From Panagrolaimus kolymaensis (Eukaryota > Nematoda > Chromadorea > Rhabditida > Panagrolaimidae): a stretch of DNA of 64,000 nucleotides. Of this stretch, positions 34,506 to 45,878 are shown one piece after another; the stretch's first letter is position 1, and each line of letters starts with the position of its first letter. The position numbers and the translations under genes were made by a program. Below the pieces are notes generated by a model. The model ran no database searches. It was given only the letters and a program-made list of their open reading frames with translations, and was not told the origin of the DNA. Location: positions 2,976,001-3,040,000 of the forward strand of contig JAJQJQ010000009.1 in the NCBI GenBank assembly GCA_028622995.1, written 5' to 3'.

Positions 34506-37500
34506 TAAAAAATTTTTGAGTGAATTCCAAAGAGAGAAAAAAAAGTTCGATAAAAACCCTAAAAATAAAAAGAAAGTTAAAAAGGTTTTTATGTTTGTTA
34601 ATTTAAACAGCTGCTACTACAACCATTTACAAATTTATAAAAAGTATCAAAAAAAAGTTTAGAATTAAAAAAAGAAAAGTAAAAATAGTTATTTTTGGGA
34701 AAAATAATAAACTTTTTTTAGCGATGACTTTAAAATTATGAGCTAATGTTTTTCATTAATAATTTTAAGGCTGTTTTGGGCAGAAAAAAAAATAAAAGTA
34801 ATAAGTCATTTATTGTGACAAGACTAAATTAGCTGAATGAAAAAGTTGCTTTACAAAAATGAGTTTGAAAAGAATATTTATTACTAAAAAAAGGAATCTA
34901 TAAAGGATAGAAAAATATGTTGAATATTAAAGGATACATTTGGACATAAAAAAATACAACGTATATGTACGTAATTTTTGACGCTGTTTTTTTCTTAAAT
35001 AAAAAAGTTAATATAAGCAAAATAAAAAAACGGAAGTAGCAAAAAATGAGTACATCGAACCTTGAAAAGAAAAAAAGAGAGAATAAAATTAAGATTCAAA
35101 TCACGGATAAAGAAAAAAAGAAAAAATTATGCGGCTTTTGTGTTTTAGGAAATTTGTAATTAAATTACTCTTTTTTTCATTTACAACTACTTCTGATCTT
35201 TTGCCTTGATATCATCGAGATTCAGGACATAAAATTTTTTAATCTTTTCCAAGAGCTTTTTTTAAATAACCAACTCCGAGTGATTCACAATAAATTTAGT
35301 GAGTACATCGTTTTAAAAAAAATTTAATTTAATTAAACTATGCTTCGTCACTTTTTTCACAAAATTTTATTCTATTTATTCTTCTTGCTATTGGCATTTG
35401 ACTTCTTCGTTTGTTTGTTGTTGACCTTTTCAGATAATCAAGGGCCAAACAAAAATGGATATCGACGCCGCGGCTTTTGTTTGTTTAAAACAAATTCTTT
35501 TTTGAAGAAACTTTGGTTTTTATTAAGATCAGCTGAATTACTCAAATGCCAACCATCACACGAATTTCAAAAAATATTATAATTTATTGCCATAATTTTA
35601 TTTCTCAAAGTCCAAAACCATATATTTTAAAGAATTTTTTTGGTGGATATGAAAATTTGGGTTGTAAAACTATATTTTAATCTTTCTTTTTTCGTGCCAT
35701 CATCTCGTTCCATTTTTTTTATTATACACATAGATTGAATTTGTTTGCAGAATTCTAAATGTCAGCATTTTTTTTCATGGGTCAGTAAGAATCTTTTTTT
35801 CTTTTTAAATTAATGCATTTAGTCAGGATTTTTTTGAGTGAATATTTGTTACAAAGCTTCAAATTTTTTTTGATAATTATTTTTAAATAACGATTTTTTT
35901 AACTTTCAAATTCGTTACCAAAATGTGCAGCATTTTAATTAAACGTATTTTTGCTTCAGAAACCATGCAAACTGGCAAAAAAAAAAAGTTTCTCCTGCAT
36001 TGATATGATTAAATACAAAAACACCTTTTTGGGTATGAAACACTAAATTACCAATTTTTGTGAATAAAAACTTTTTGTTGCTTTAAATTTTTTTACAAGC
36101 TTAATATTGGTAATAAATAAAAATAACAAACTCCATTTTGTTTTTTTCCTTTTTCTTAGTTAATTATTTATTCAAAAATAACTTTTCTTTTATAATAACT
36201 CCATAAATTTCTTCTCTTTCTTTCTCTCTCTTTTTAATTTTTGTTAACTAAAAAAAGAAAGAAAAGAAAGAAAGTAATGAAGCATAATTTCCAATTTCCC
36301 TTTATAATTGCCATTCTTCTTCTTCTTTCTTTTTCTTTTTTTTCGCAGCATATCATTTGACTACGATGAACTGAATTGACTCCCTGCTGGGCCGCTTGCT
36401 TGAAGCACCATCATCGACAAAGCATAAAAATAGACGGACGACAGGCTATATATTCTTCTTTTCTTCTTTTTTTGCCAAGCTCATAGTCGTCATAGAGTTA
36501 GAGTTTGAGTTTTATCCCATTGAGTGAAAAGAAAAATTTTTTTTCGACGCCGATGAGCCGCTGCAACATCCTCATCCTCATCGTCGACGTTGTACTAGTA
36601 ATAGTCAGTCTTCTTTTTTTTTTCTCGACTCTGCTATATACTTACTTACTTTACTACTCTCGATGATGAAAAAATGAAAAACATCCTTTTCCTTTTCTAT
36701 CGTTCGCCGCTGTCATTGTCATTGTTGGTTAGCGTGCGATGGCTGCTGCTTTTGACTTGCTTGCACGAACGAACGAACAGAGAGTGTCGTCCGATAGTTC
36801 GATGAGAAAAGAAAATAAAAAGAAAAATGACAGAGGCGCAGTGCAAATGAAAAAAAAAATTGTTTGTTCGACGGCTGTCTGTTTCACTCGGAGTCGTAGT
36901 AGTAGTAGCACTTATATTCTTCCTTTCTTTCTCTGTCTCCTCTCTATTTTCTTTCTTTTTATTTATTTGTGTCTTTTTTTCGCCCCGTTTTTCTATTTTT
37001 TTTTTTTTTTTGACATATGCTGCAAAAAAAGACAAACCGCACCACAAAAATTCTACAGCTGCTGATGCTCTCTCTGTTCTCTTCTCTAGTCGGCTGCTAC
37101 TACTCCAATTGCGGCGACAACGACAACAACGACGACTGCGAAAAAAAAGAGAAAGAGAAAAAGGGGTTATTGTGGCTGTGGGCTGGCTCACTTCTCGCAT
37201 ATCCCCTTTCTTTCTCCCTTCCCTTCTTTTCTTTTTTTTTTTGTCAACGACAGCCACCAAAGTAAAAAAAAGAATGAAAGAAAGAAGGGAAAAAACCCAT
37301 TCGATATTTATTTTTTTTGCCCTTTTCTTTTTTTCTTTTCTTTTTTTTGTTGTTAAAAGAAAAAAAGTTAACCTTTCTTTCTTCTTTTTTCTTGCTTACA
37401 CTAAAAATGGCGCTTAATTTTGGATTTGAAATTCTGCCTTTCTTACGTGTAAAAAAAGGAAAGGTGTAAAAGCCTAATTTTAGTCTTCGAGGAAAATTTT

Positions 37501-37610
37501 TCGTTCGAACATAAAAATTATTGATTTTTTTAAAAAGCTTTTTTTAATGCCTAAATTTTTATAGAAATACTTTTTTGCCTGCATCTCGAAGGGATTAAAA
37601 TTAACGAAAA
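34506..37610. other. 3.1 kb gene-poor region upstream of the HMG-box gene
   Basis: A/T-rich, with long poly-T/poly-A and pyrimidine tracts (notably 36900-37400). Overlapping ORFs on both strands at 36700-37420 are Lys/Phe/Ser low-complexity and not credible. One short secreted-peptide candidate (35340-35582) is listed separately. Confidence 0.5.
35340..35582 (+). CDS. Candidate 80-aa secreted peptide precursor
   Basis: An uninterrupted frame starts with a strongly hydrophobic leader (FYLFFLLLAFDFFVCLLL). A tribasic site (NGYRRRGF) then precedes a Cys-flanked segment, CLFKTNSFLKKLWFLLRSAE ending in LLKC. A leader, a basic cleavage site and a two-Cys loop are the ingredients of a peptide-hormone precursor. 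Base composition in the middle is higher in G+C than the flanks. I recognise no family and see no splice sites. It sits alone in a gene-poor region. Confidence 0.35.
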   Translation: MLRHFFHKILFYLFFLLLAFDFFVCLLLTFSDNQGPNKNGYRRRGFCLFKTNSFLKKLWFLLRSAELLKCQPSHEFQKIL

Positions 37611-38881
37611 ATGTCGTCCGATAGTCCGCCACCTCCACCACCGCCAGAACGAAGTCGATCCAATTCAACTTCCCAACCTGCCGCAGTTACAGAAGTCGAT
37701 GAATCGTCATGTATTTCATCGACTTCCAATACTAATGCCACAACTGTCACATCTAAAACTGATGCAACGGATTTTTCTAATACCATGAAATCACATATAG
37801 AAATTCATCCACAAAATGCTTCGTTGACAAGTAATTGTAAGTTTTTGTGTTTTTATTGGCAGCTTTTTCCCCTTAAATATTATTGGTCGGAAGCTTTTTT
37901 CTAACAAGAAAATTTATCGACTGCTTGCTTTTTTAAAATTATGATTTAAACAATTATTTATTTTTAGCAAATAATCATCATCAATATATTAAACGTCCAT
38001 TAAATGCATATATGATTTGGACGGTGGAACAACGACAAAAAATTCAAAAAGCTCCTCGACAAAAGATGAATGAAGTTAGTCGAGCGATGGGTGAAGTATG
38101 GAAAAAGATGACGGATGCAGAAAAAGCTCCATATTTTGAACAAGCTAAAAAATATTCTGATGAACATAAACAAGCATTGAAAGATAATCCAAATTTAGCA
38201 TATGTTCCATCAAGAAAAAAGATGCGTTTATCTTTGAAAAATGGAAATAATGGAGATAGAAATCATTCAACTTCAAGTCCATCATCCATGGGAGATATAT
38301 CTGATATCCCTGAATCTCCTGCATTAAGTAATAATAGCACACGAGGAAATTCATTTGCACCTATGTCCCCAACGATTCTCCATCAAAATCATCGAAATTC
38401 TCAAGGTCAAATAACTATGGTTCCAAGAATAAGTTATTATCAGCCCATTTCTGGCGGAGATAATAATAGTTTGGAAAATACTACAGTTCGATTAATTCCT
38501 GCTCCAAATAATGGAAATCGAACGATGTTACCTCCAAATCAAGCAGGTGGCATGATACAAGTATACGATCCAAATACTTATACTATCATGCCTCAAAATA
38601 ATGGTGGAGCCCCACAATTTCTCCAACCTCAACTTCCCCAACAAAGAACCCAGTTAGTTGCTGCTCCAGCCACCACTGCCGCCCCAGGGACTGCTGGAAG
38701 TGCCGCAGGAGCTCAAGCAAATTCAGTGGATGCATATTTAAGTTCCAATCAAATTCGTGAAAGATATTATGCAGCTTTGTGTCAACCACAATTTCCCAAT
38801 GTTTTTGAAGCTCCCAGTAAACTTCGAGAAGCTAATTATTATTATGATCTTCATTTACAATTACATAAAAAACCGCTTTAA
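37611..38881 (+). CDS. HMG-box transcription factor, SOX-like
   Basis: Two exons, 37611-37836 and 37968-38881, encode 379 aa. The start is the ATG of MSSDSPPPPPPPERSRS. The HMG box begins IKRPLNAYMIWTVEQRQKI and continues through RAMGEVWKKMTDAEKAPYFE to a basic KKMRL end, at about residues 83-160. The RPLNAYMIW core is close to the SOX RPMNAFMVW signature, and the box should bend A/T-rich DNA in the nucleus. Outside the box the protein is Asn/Gln/Ser/Pro-rich, as in many activators. The C-terminal 50 residues (NQIRERYYAALCQPQF onward) look structured and may be conserved. The SOX group cannot be assigned by eye, and other single-HMG-box families are possible. Confidence 0.85.
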
Positions 38882-39736
38882 AATTTTTTTAAAATTCTTC
38901 CTTAAAATTAACTAACTTATTTTTATTTTTCTTAATATTTTTTTTTCTATGCAACAGCCAAAAGGCGCGAAAACAAAAAAATCTTAAAGAAAAACTAACC
39001 AAAAAATGAATTTTTTTTTCTCAAATTTTTTCCCGAACAAACCTCATTATTTTTACTAATTTTTTATATATTCCTAGTTTGTAATTTTTATTTTATTTTA
39101 TATTTTGAGCTGCTTTAATTATTGATTATTGATTATTATTACTCCTTTTTTTTGTTTTTTTGAATCTCTTTTTATTTTTACTCGACGACTCTATTATTAT
39201 ATATTTATTTTTATTAATCCATCCCATTGAAAATTTTGAAATTGAAATTAAAATTAAAATTAAAAAAAATACAAACACGTTGCAATGATGATTGATTAAT
39301 TGATTAATGTATGTTTAAAATAATATAAAAAATACAAAAAAAGCTTTTATTGTCTAAAAAATGCTTTCTTACAAACAAAGAAAATCCACGGTGGATGAAA
39401 ATTAAAAAAAGTTTGTAAAAATATAAGCACTCGTGAATGTGGTTGAAATAACCCAAGAAAAAATACATTTATTTATTGAAAAAAAAAATAGTTAAAAGTT
39501 GAAAGAATATATAAGAAAAAAGTTTTTTGAGTTAAAAGTTGAATGAAATATAGAAAGAAAAAAAATGACATGAAAAATTATTTGATTGTGAAAAAAAAGC
39601 AACAACAACAATAGTCGCGATTAAAAAAAGCAACCGAAAATTCCTTCGCTTAATTTTTTTGATCATTCATTCATGTTTCTTTTATTTTTTTAGCTGCTGC
39701 CGCCGCCAGATTGAAACAAGTGCATATCAAAAAAAG
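38882..39736. other. 3' flank of the HMG-box gene and 5' flank of NAA80
   Basis: 855 bp of A/T-rich DNA. An acceptor ending TTTTTTAG at 39693 lies 43 nt upstream of the NAA80 ATG and may be a cis- or trans-splice site. No gene seen. Confidence 0.5.
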
Positions 39737-40714
39737 ATGTCTCCTCAGGAATGTTGTTTCGCTGTTAATAATGATGAATATGAATTTATACCTTTGGTTC
39801 GAAGAAAAGAATATATAGATGATTGTATAAATTTATTAAATCAAGTAAGTTTTTATATTTCAACTTTTTTTCACTCAAAAACTTTTTTTAGGAATGGCCT
39901 CGAAGTTATGCATCAAGAGAAAATAGTCTCAAACGAGCACTCAATGAAAAACCTGATCTTTCGTTAATTTTGATTTCAAAAAATGAACAAAAATTGATTG
40001 GACATGCTCGAATTTGTATTTTACCTATGAATTCAAAAGGTTGCTGGTTGGAATCCGTGATAGTTCATGATTCAATGCGTGGAAAAGGTATTGGAAAAGT
40101 GTTAATGAATTTTATTGAACTTAAAGCTCAAGAATTGGGATATTCTGAGGTAAGTAATTTTTCGCAATTTTAAAATATTTTTGTGCACTATTTTTTGCAA
40201 AATTTGATTACTGTTATAGTAAGAAAGTTTTAGTAATAATTTACAAAATTTTGTTGCTATTTTTTTTTAAATCTAAAAATTAGGAAAAAATAAAACGTAA
40301 AACCCAGAATTTTGATAAGACTTGTTTGAAAAAGTTTGTTTTCTCAAGTTAAAAAATTTCTTTACTTTCCTTTTTTAGATTTATTTATCAACAGAAGATA
40401 AAGAAATTTTTTACCGAAAATGTGGCTATAATGAATGTCAACCATTGCTAAATATGGGTGCAGCATCAAAGTTGATAAATCAATGTGGAATTGCAAAATT
40501 TTTAAAGCCAACAACAAATCATGATAAGAAGGAAAAAGAATCGACGACAACTCAAACGCTGCCAATTTCTACTCCAATGATATCATCAAATGGTATTCCA
40601 CCTCTTGCTCCTTCATCGATGTCAATGCTGCCTCCACCACCGCCGCCGCCATTACCAATTCAAATATGTAAACCTCAATCAAAAATGAAAACTTATTTTA
40701 TGAAAAAAATGTAA
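39737..40714 (+). CDS. NAA80: NAA80/NAT6-type N-alpha-acetyltransferase (actin N-terminal acetyltransferase)
   Basis: NAA80 acetylates the processed acidic N-terminus of actin. Three exons, 39737-39844, 39892-40149 and 40379-40714, encode 233 aa. The N-terminal half matches the family pattern: EFIPLVRRKEY, INLLNQ|EWPRSYASRENSL and IGHARICILP. The GNAT acetyl-CoA loop is SMRGKGIGKVLM (R/Q-x-x-G-x-G/A type), then IYLSTEDKEIFYRKCGY. Near the C-terminus is a polyproline run, MLPPPPPPPLPIQI, in the place where vertebrate NAA80 has a profilin-binding polyproline segment. The start ATG (MSPQECC) is the first after the 39693 acceptor. The 3' end of this gene has been copied downstream (see the tandem duplication). 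Confidence 0.88.
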
Positions 40715-41186
40715 AAATATGATTACTCATTTTGTTTGTTTTTTATAAAAGAGATTATCGTATTTTTTTATTTTTTAGTGTTGATGAAGTTTATCATAGT
40801 TAGTTAGAAAAAATAAATAAAAATAAAATAAGCAAGCTTCGGCGTTAAAAATTAACGAAACAAATATGAATTTAGTTTTTGATTAAAATTCTTGTTCTTT
40901 TTTTTGGTTTTTTTTACCTTTTTGGTTGTTAGAAATCTTTTTTTGATTAGCTATTTTTATTAAGTAATAAAAAAAATTTCGTTTGTTTTTTTCATTATTT
41001 GACATAATCACCATCGATTAAAGTCAATAGTCAAGTTCCTGTTGCTGCCTTTCATTTTATGCTGAGTTTTGAATTTTAAGTGAAGAAACATTTTTGGTGC
41101 ACATATTTTCCATCAATTTTTGCAACAAAAAAATGAAAACCTTAATTATTTTGCTAATTCTTATTTTGGTTGGGTCTTTAGCCCTT

Positions 41187-41668
41187 CCCAGGGCTCGATA
41201 GCTGCGAACACGCACTAACTGCAAATTAGCTGCGAATTTTTTTAACGGGGCGCAGCCTATTTGCAGTTAGTGCACCAATGCTGCGCATTTACTGCAAAAA
41301 TTAGCTGCAAATAGGCTGCGCAGCATTGGTGCACTAACTGCCCACTACCTGCACACTATCTGCGCACTAAATGCAAAAAATGCAGCTAATTTATTATGTT
41401 TTTAGAATTAATTATTTTGGCTAGAACATCAGGGATTTCACTATAGGGATACTAAATCTATCATTATTACACTTTTCCTGACTATGGGGACAAAAAAATA
41501 ATAAGAATCAAGCTATTAACTCGGATTCTTAAAATTTAAAATTTTAATTAGATTAGCTGCATTCTTGCACTAACTGCGCAGCTTTAAAAATAAGCTGCGC
41601 ATTTACTGCAAAAGTTCGCTGCAAATTCGCTGCGCAGTTAGTGCATTCCGCTTGCAACGAAGGCTGGG
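41187..41668. mobile_element. 482-bp non-autonomous TIR element (MITE-like) inserted in a Ly6 exon
   Basis: The left end CCCAGGGCTCG and the reverse complement of the right end, CCCAGCCTTCG, match at 8 of 11 positions. The similarity continues inward to GCACTAACTGC at about 25-35 nt on both sides. The flanks read TT on both sides (CCC-TT-element-TT-CAATG), a possible 2-bp target duplication. Internally it is full of short GCTGCGCA / GCACTAACTGC / TTAGCTGCAAA words in both orientations. No coding capacity. The paralogous gene at 43211 lacks it at the same exon position, which shows that it is an insertion. Confidence 0.75.
41264..41340. repeat. 24-bp perfect inverted repeat inside the TIR element
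   Basis: Bases 41264-41287 are the exact reverse complement of 41317-41340 with a 29-nt spacer. The word GCCTATTTGCAG just before the left arm also pairs with CTGCAAATAGGC in the spacer, so alternative foldings exist. Confidence 0.85.
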
Positions 41669-43210
41669 TTCAATGCAAACAATCATTTTCAAATATTTAT
41701 GGAAAGGATGATTTAGCTTTAACAGTTGAAAATTGTAATGCTACCAATGAACAATATTGTGTTAAAATGATTGGATATGATAAAGAAAGTTTGTAGTTTT
41801 TCATGTTTTGTTAAAAAATAAATTTTGAAGTTTATCCTTTTTCTGGTTTTTTGTTGGTTATTTGTAGCATTTTCCGTAAAAAGCTATAAAAATATTTATA
41901 AGGTAATACGACAATCTGCCTTCAAATAGCTGCTAATTATTTATTTTTTTCTTCGCCTGAAATTTGATATTTGCTTGCTTTTTATTTTTTTTGAAATATT
42001 GTTATCCATACAATAATTAATTTTTTTTGATTCTCTCTTTCATAAAAAGCGATTGTAATCACGATGGCGAATTTCAATATTCATTTATTACCTGAATCCC
42101 ATTGTACTTTACTGATTTATTCAAACTCTTATATCTTAAGAAAAAACAACTTTAAGCATTTCATGGCTTGAACTCATATTATACCATTATTTAAAACAGA
42201 TTTTAGAAGGAGAACCCAAACCTTTTTTATTTCGCGGATGTTATTCTGATATACAAGCAAGCACATATTATTATTACTATAATCCAGGAAATTGTCCAGC
42301 TGATGGAGATCATTTTAGGAGTGCTGATGGAAAAGTTAGCGGCGAGCTTTTTTGTTGCGAAGGAGATTTATGCGATGGAGGAGAAGACACTTTATTCACC
42401 ACTTTCATTTCCACTCCTTTAACGTGATTGTTAATTTAAATTGTTTGCTATTTTTTATTCTTACTTTTTCAGGATAGTAACCACCACGACTACCAGTAGT
42501 AGTAGCGGACTTTTTGATGCTTGCTACGAGCTAACTGCCATCTATTTCATATCAACCTTTTTAACCCTAAAAGGATACTTGCTATAAAAAGGTAAAGAAT
42601 CAACACCACTAAAACCGCCAATTTTATCGACTCAGGCTCCGAACACCTTCATCAAATATTATTTATGAACCTTCGTTTCCGTTGCATCTTCTACCGCACC
42701 ACTATTGCCAATAAATATGTACGTACACCTCAATCAAAAAACAAAAACTTATTTTATGAAAAAATTGTAAAAAATATGTGATTACTCATTTTTGTTTGTT
42801 TTTCACACAGGGATTATTGAATATTTTTTCTTGTTGTTGATATTTTTTGGAAATGATAGTTTATCAAAGTTAGTTAGATAGTTGTAAAAATCAAAATAAA
42901 AAAAGCAAGCTTCCGCTTTTAAAATAAACCTTACATATAAAAATGTTTTTGATTAAATTCTTTTCCTTCTTGATTTTATTTTTTCATGCCTTCTTGATTG
43001 TTGTTAGGAAGAAAATTTCTGTGATTAGCTTTTTTTATTAGGTAATAAAAACTTTTCTTTCTCCATTATTGGTCTTCATCATCATCCAATAAAGGCAATA
43101 ATCACGTTGCTGTTACTGCTTGCCTTCCATTTTTTTTAATTTTTTTGCTGAACTTTTTTAATTTAAAGACTGCAACAAATTCTTGGTGAACATATTTTGG
43201 TGCTGAAAAA

Positions 43211-43955
43211 ATGAAATCCTTAATTATTTTGTTAAGTTGCATTTTGGTTGGATGTTTGGCTAAGAAATGTAAGCATTCATTTTCAAATATTAAAGGAAAG
43301 GATGATTTATCTTTGACTGATGAAAATTGTAATGATGACAATGAACAATATTGCGTTAAAATGACAGGATATGATACAGAACGTACGTTTTTTCTAAGGT
43401 AGCTTCAAATGCTTTTGGATATTGGTACGGAAAATTCAAAAAGTTGTTTTTTCAGTTTCTAATAATTTTTATAACAAGTTAAGAAATTTTTTATATTATT
43501 TCCTAACTAAACAGCTATGGAAAATATGCAAGCATTTGAAATCTTATGAAAGTCTCTTTTTAAAACATATAATTCAAAAGTTTGGAGAGTTTTTTGGATT
43601 TCCAAGGACATTGAGAAAAAATAACTCTAAATACCCTTGAAAAAAGATTTAAAAAAATTTCATTTTTATAAAATGGTTAATTTTCATATTTATAGAGGGA
43701 GATTCCAAATCTTTTATATTTCGTGGATGTTATTCTGATTTACAAATACCTCTGTGGTATAATTACTATAATCCAGGGAAATGTCCAGCTGATGGAGATC
43801 ATTTTACTAGTAGTGATAAAAAAGTTACCGGTAGTCTTTATTGTTGTGAAGAAGATAATTGCAATCCATCCTCAAAAGTATCCACTTCTTTCATCTTACT
43901 GTCAATAATTTCAATTTTTGCTCTTTTTTATTCATCTTTTTCTTTTGCTTGTTAA
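43211..43955 (+). CDS. Ly6/uPAR-like small surface protein, copy 2 (likely GPI-anchored)
   Basis: Two exons, 43211-43382 and 43696-43955, joined through a GTACGT donor, encode 143 aa. A signal peptide (MKSLIILLSCILVGCLA) precedes a Cys-rich domain: CKHSFSNIKGKDDLSL, YCVKMTGYDTE, FRGCYSDLQ, GKCPADGDHF and the end motif YCCEEDNCN, which is the classical CC...DNC signature of Ly6/uPAR three-finger proteins. The C-terminus is a hydrophobic stretch (SFILLSIISIFALFYSS), as expected for a GPI-attachment signal. It would sit on the outer face of the plasma membrane. It is the intact member of the tandem pair. The ligand or partner is unknown. Confidence 0.82.
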
Positions 43956-44188
43956 TCGAAAAAATAACCACACAAAAAAATAATCAAGCAGTCTGATGCA
44001 AGCTGTATTCTAACTCTTATCAGCTTTTTTTACCCTTAAAAAAATGCTTGCTATAACATAACTTTTTTCTTCTCTGTCTTGTTATTGATCATTAAAATAT
44101 TTTTTTTGTGTGTATGTGTATTGTTATTGTAAAAACAAAACTAATAAAGAAATTAAAATAAAAGTTTTTCTCTTAAATCAAAAAAAAA

Positions 44189-45878
44189 ATGCAAAGAGTT
44201 CGAAATGAAACAGAAAGCGGCTTTTCCGCAGCTTCGACAGGAGGGTAATATTTTTTAATCGCTTGCTTTTTTTGATTCTTAAATTCTGGCTTTAGTGTTG
44301 ATCCATTAATAACAACAGAAAATGTATTTGGTGAACGACCTCATCGAGCCACTTCCATCACGCCCGAGCAAGCTTTAATACATTTAATTAAAGTTATGAT
44401 GGGAACTGGAATGCTTTCATTGCCTTTGGCTTTTAAGTATTCGGGACTTTGGGTAATTTTATTTTTAAAATCCAAAAATAACTTTTTTCATAAATTTTAA
44501 AGCTAGGTATATTTTTGTTGATTATTATGTGCGCCGTTTCAACTTATTGCTGCAGACAATTAGTTTATTCCGCTCATTATATTTCTCGACATAAAGGCCA
44601 AGATAGAATTGATTATGCCAATGTTATGAGAGGTGCAGTGGAAGTTGGTCCTGAATGGATTAGAGGATATGGTTATGTTGCAAAGTAATTAACATTTATC
44701 GTGTGCTTTTTACAGAAGATTTTAATTTTTAGGCAATTAGTTAATGTAAATATGTTTGTTGCTCAATTAGGATTTTGTTGTGTTTATTTTGTTTTTATGG
44801 CGGATAATCTTAAACAAGTAATTTACTTTCTTATCAAGATTTGCGTAAAAATCTTTTAAAACTGATTTTTTTTAGTTTTTTGATGAAACTTCCGACATTC
44901 ACATTTCCCAAGCAGGATGGATCGCACTTTTACTTATTCCAATTTTGGGCCTTTGCACAATTCGACAATTAAAAGTCCTCGCCCCTCTTGCTCTTATGGC
45001 GAATATAGTTTATATTATTGCAATTAGCATAGTTTTTGAATATATTTTTACTCATCTTCATCCAACAAACACAGTCCAAGCAGTTGGAGATTGGAGAGAT
45101 TTACCATTATTTTTTGGAACAGTCATGTTCGCATTTGAAGGAATTGCGGTAGTTTTGCCAATTGAAAATCAAATGGATCTTCCACAACATTTTATTTCAT
45201 CTAATGGAGTTTTAAATACTGCGTGTCTTTTAGTTTTAGCCGTTTATTCAGCAATGGGATTTTATGGATATTTAGCTTTTGGAAATACAGTTATGGATAC
45301 TGTAACTCTTAATTTACCTAACACTGGGTTTGCCAACTTTTTTTAAGAAAAAAATTTAAATATTTTGGAATGTAATATTTTAGATTTTATCAAGCAATAA
45401 AAATTATGTTTGTTGGTTGCATCCTTGTTTCATATCCATTACAATTTTACGTTCCAATTGAAAGAGTAGAAAAATGGATTTCACGAAAAATTAGTGAAGA
45501 AAAACAAAATTTTATGGTTTATTTTTTGAGATATTTAATGGTTATTTTTACTTGTAAGTTTTTTAAAGCAAAAACTTTACCCAAAAAAAGGCCAAATAGA
45601 AACTAATATTAAATTTTTTTCCAGGTCTCTTGGCTGAATTAATTCCCCATCTCGCATTATTCATTTCACTCGTTGGATCCCTTGCTGGAGCGGCTTTGGC
45701 CCTACTCTTCCCTCCTGTTATTGAACTTTTATGTTTTTATGGACAAAAACGCCTAACCCCAGTTGTATGGATTCGAAATATCTTTCTTATGTCTTTTGGT
45801 TTTCTTGGATTTACAACTGGAACTTATTCAAGTTTGAAACAAATTATTTTAGTTTTTGGTAAACCTGATGTTTTATAA
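44189..45878 (+). CDS. SLC36-type proton-coupled amino-acid transporter
   Basis: Eight exons with consistent phases: 44189-44244, 44296-44452, 44503-44684, 44733-44817, 44876-45327, 45384-45553 and 45625-45878, with the coding sequence split at a further small intron only if one was missed. Seven exons are certain. The N-terminal signature [20 protein letters not shown] is the conserved TM1 motif of the amino-acid/auxin permease family in its SLC36 (PAT) form. Others are [34 protein letters not shown] and [12 protein letters not shown]. About 11 hydrophobic segments are visible in 451 aa, the usual family size. Members move small neutral amino acids with protons at lysosomal or plasma membranes. 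The specific substrate cannot be inferred. Confidence 0.9.

Larger units (their letters stand above)
41133..42587 (+). pseudogene. Ly6/uPAR-like gene, copy 1, interrupted by a TIR element
   Basis: The first exon begins MKTLIILLILILVGSLA (signal peptide, 41133-41183) and is broken by an inserted element. The mature part resumes at 41674 (CKQSFSNIYGKDDLAL) and runs to a GT donor about 41790. The second exon starts near 42205 and carries FRGCYSDIQ and the FCCEGDLCDG end of a Ly6-type fold. A third segment, 42473-42587, joins in frame and ends in a hydrophobic stretch. Without the insertion the frame would be continuous from the signal peptide into the Cys-rich domain. With it there is a stop at 41199-41201, so this copy is probably inactive unless the element is spliced out; I see no good donor for that. 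Confidence 0.7.
40533..44060. repeat. Direct tandem duplication: NAA80 3' end plus Ly6-like gene
   Basis: Unit 1 (about 40533-42590) and unit 2 (about 42592-44060) are adjacent and similar throughout. Matching landmarks are AAAGAATC[GA]AC (in the NAA80 coding end and at 42594), the segment CTTATTTTATGAAAAAA (about 40694 and 42747), GATTACTCATTTT, AGCAAGCTTC, the Ly6 signal-peptide exon, the Ly6 second exon, and a 3' TGCTTGCTATAA-like end. In unit 2 the NAA80-derived part is no longer coding. Unit 1 is longer mainly because of the inserted element at 41187-41668. Confidence 0.85.

Noticed and set aside
36697..37417. Large overlapping ORFs on both strands
   Set aside because: Lys/Arg/Phe/Ser low-complexity translation of poly-purine/pyrimidine tracts, in several frames at once; no domain or splice support.
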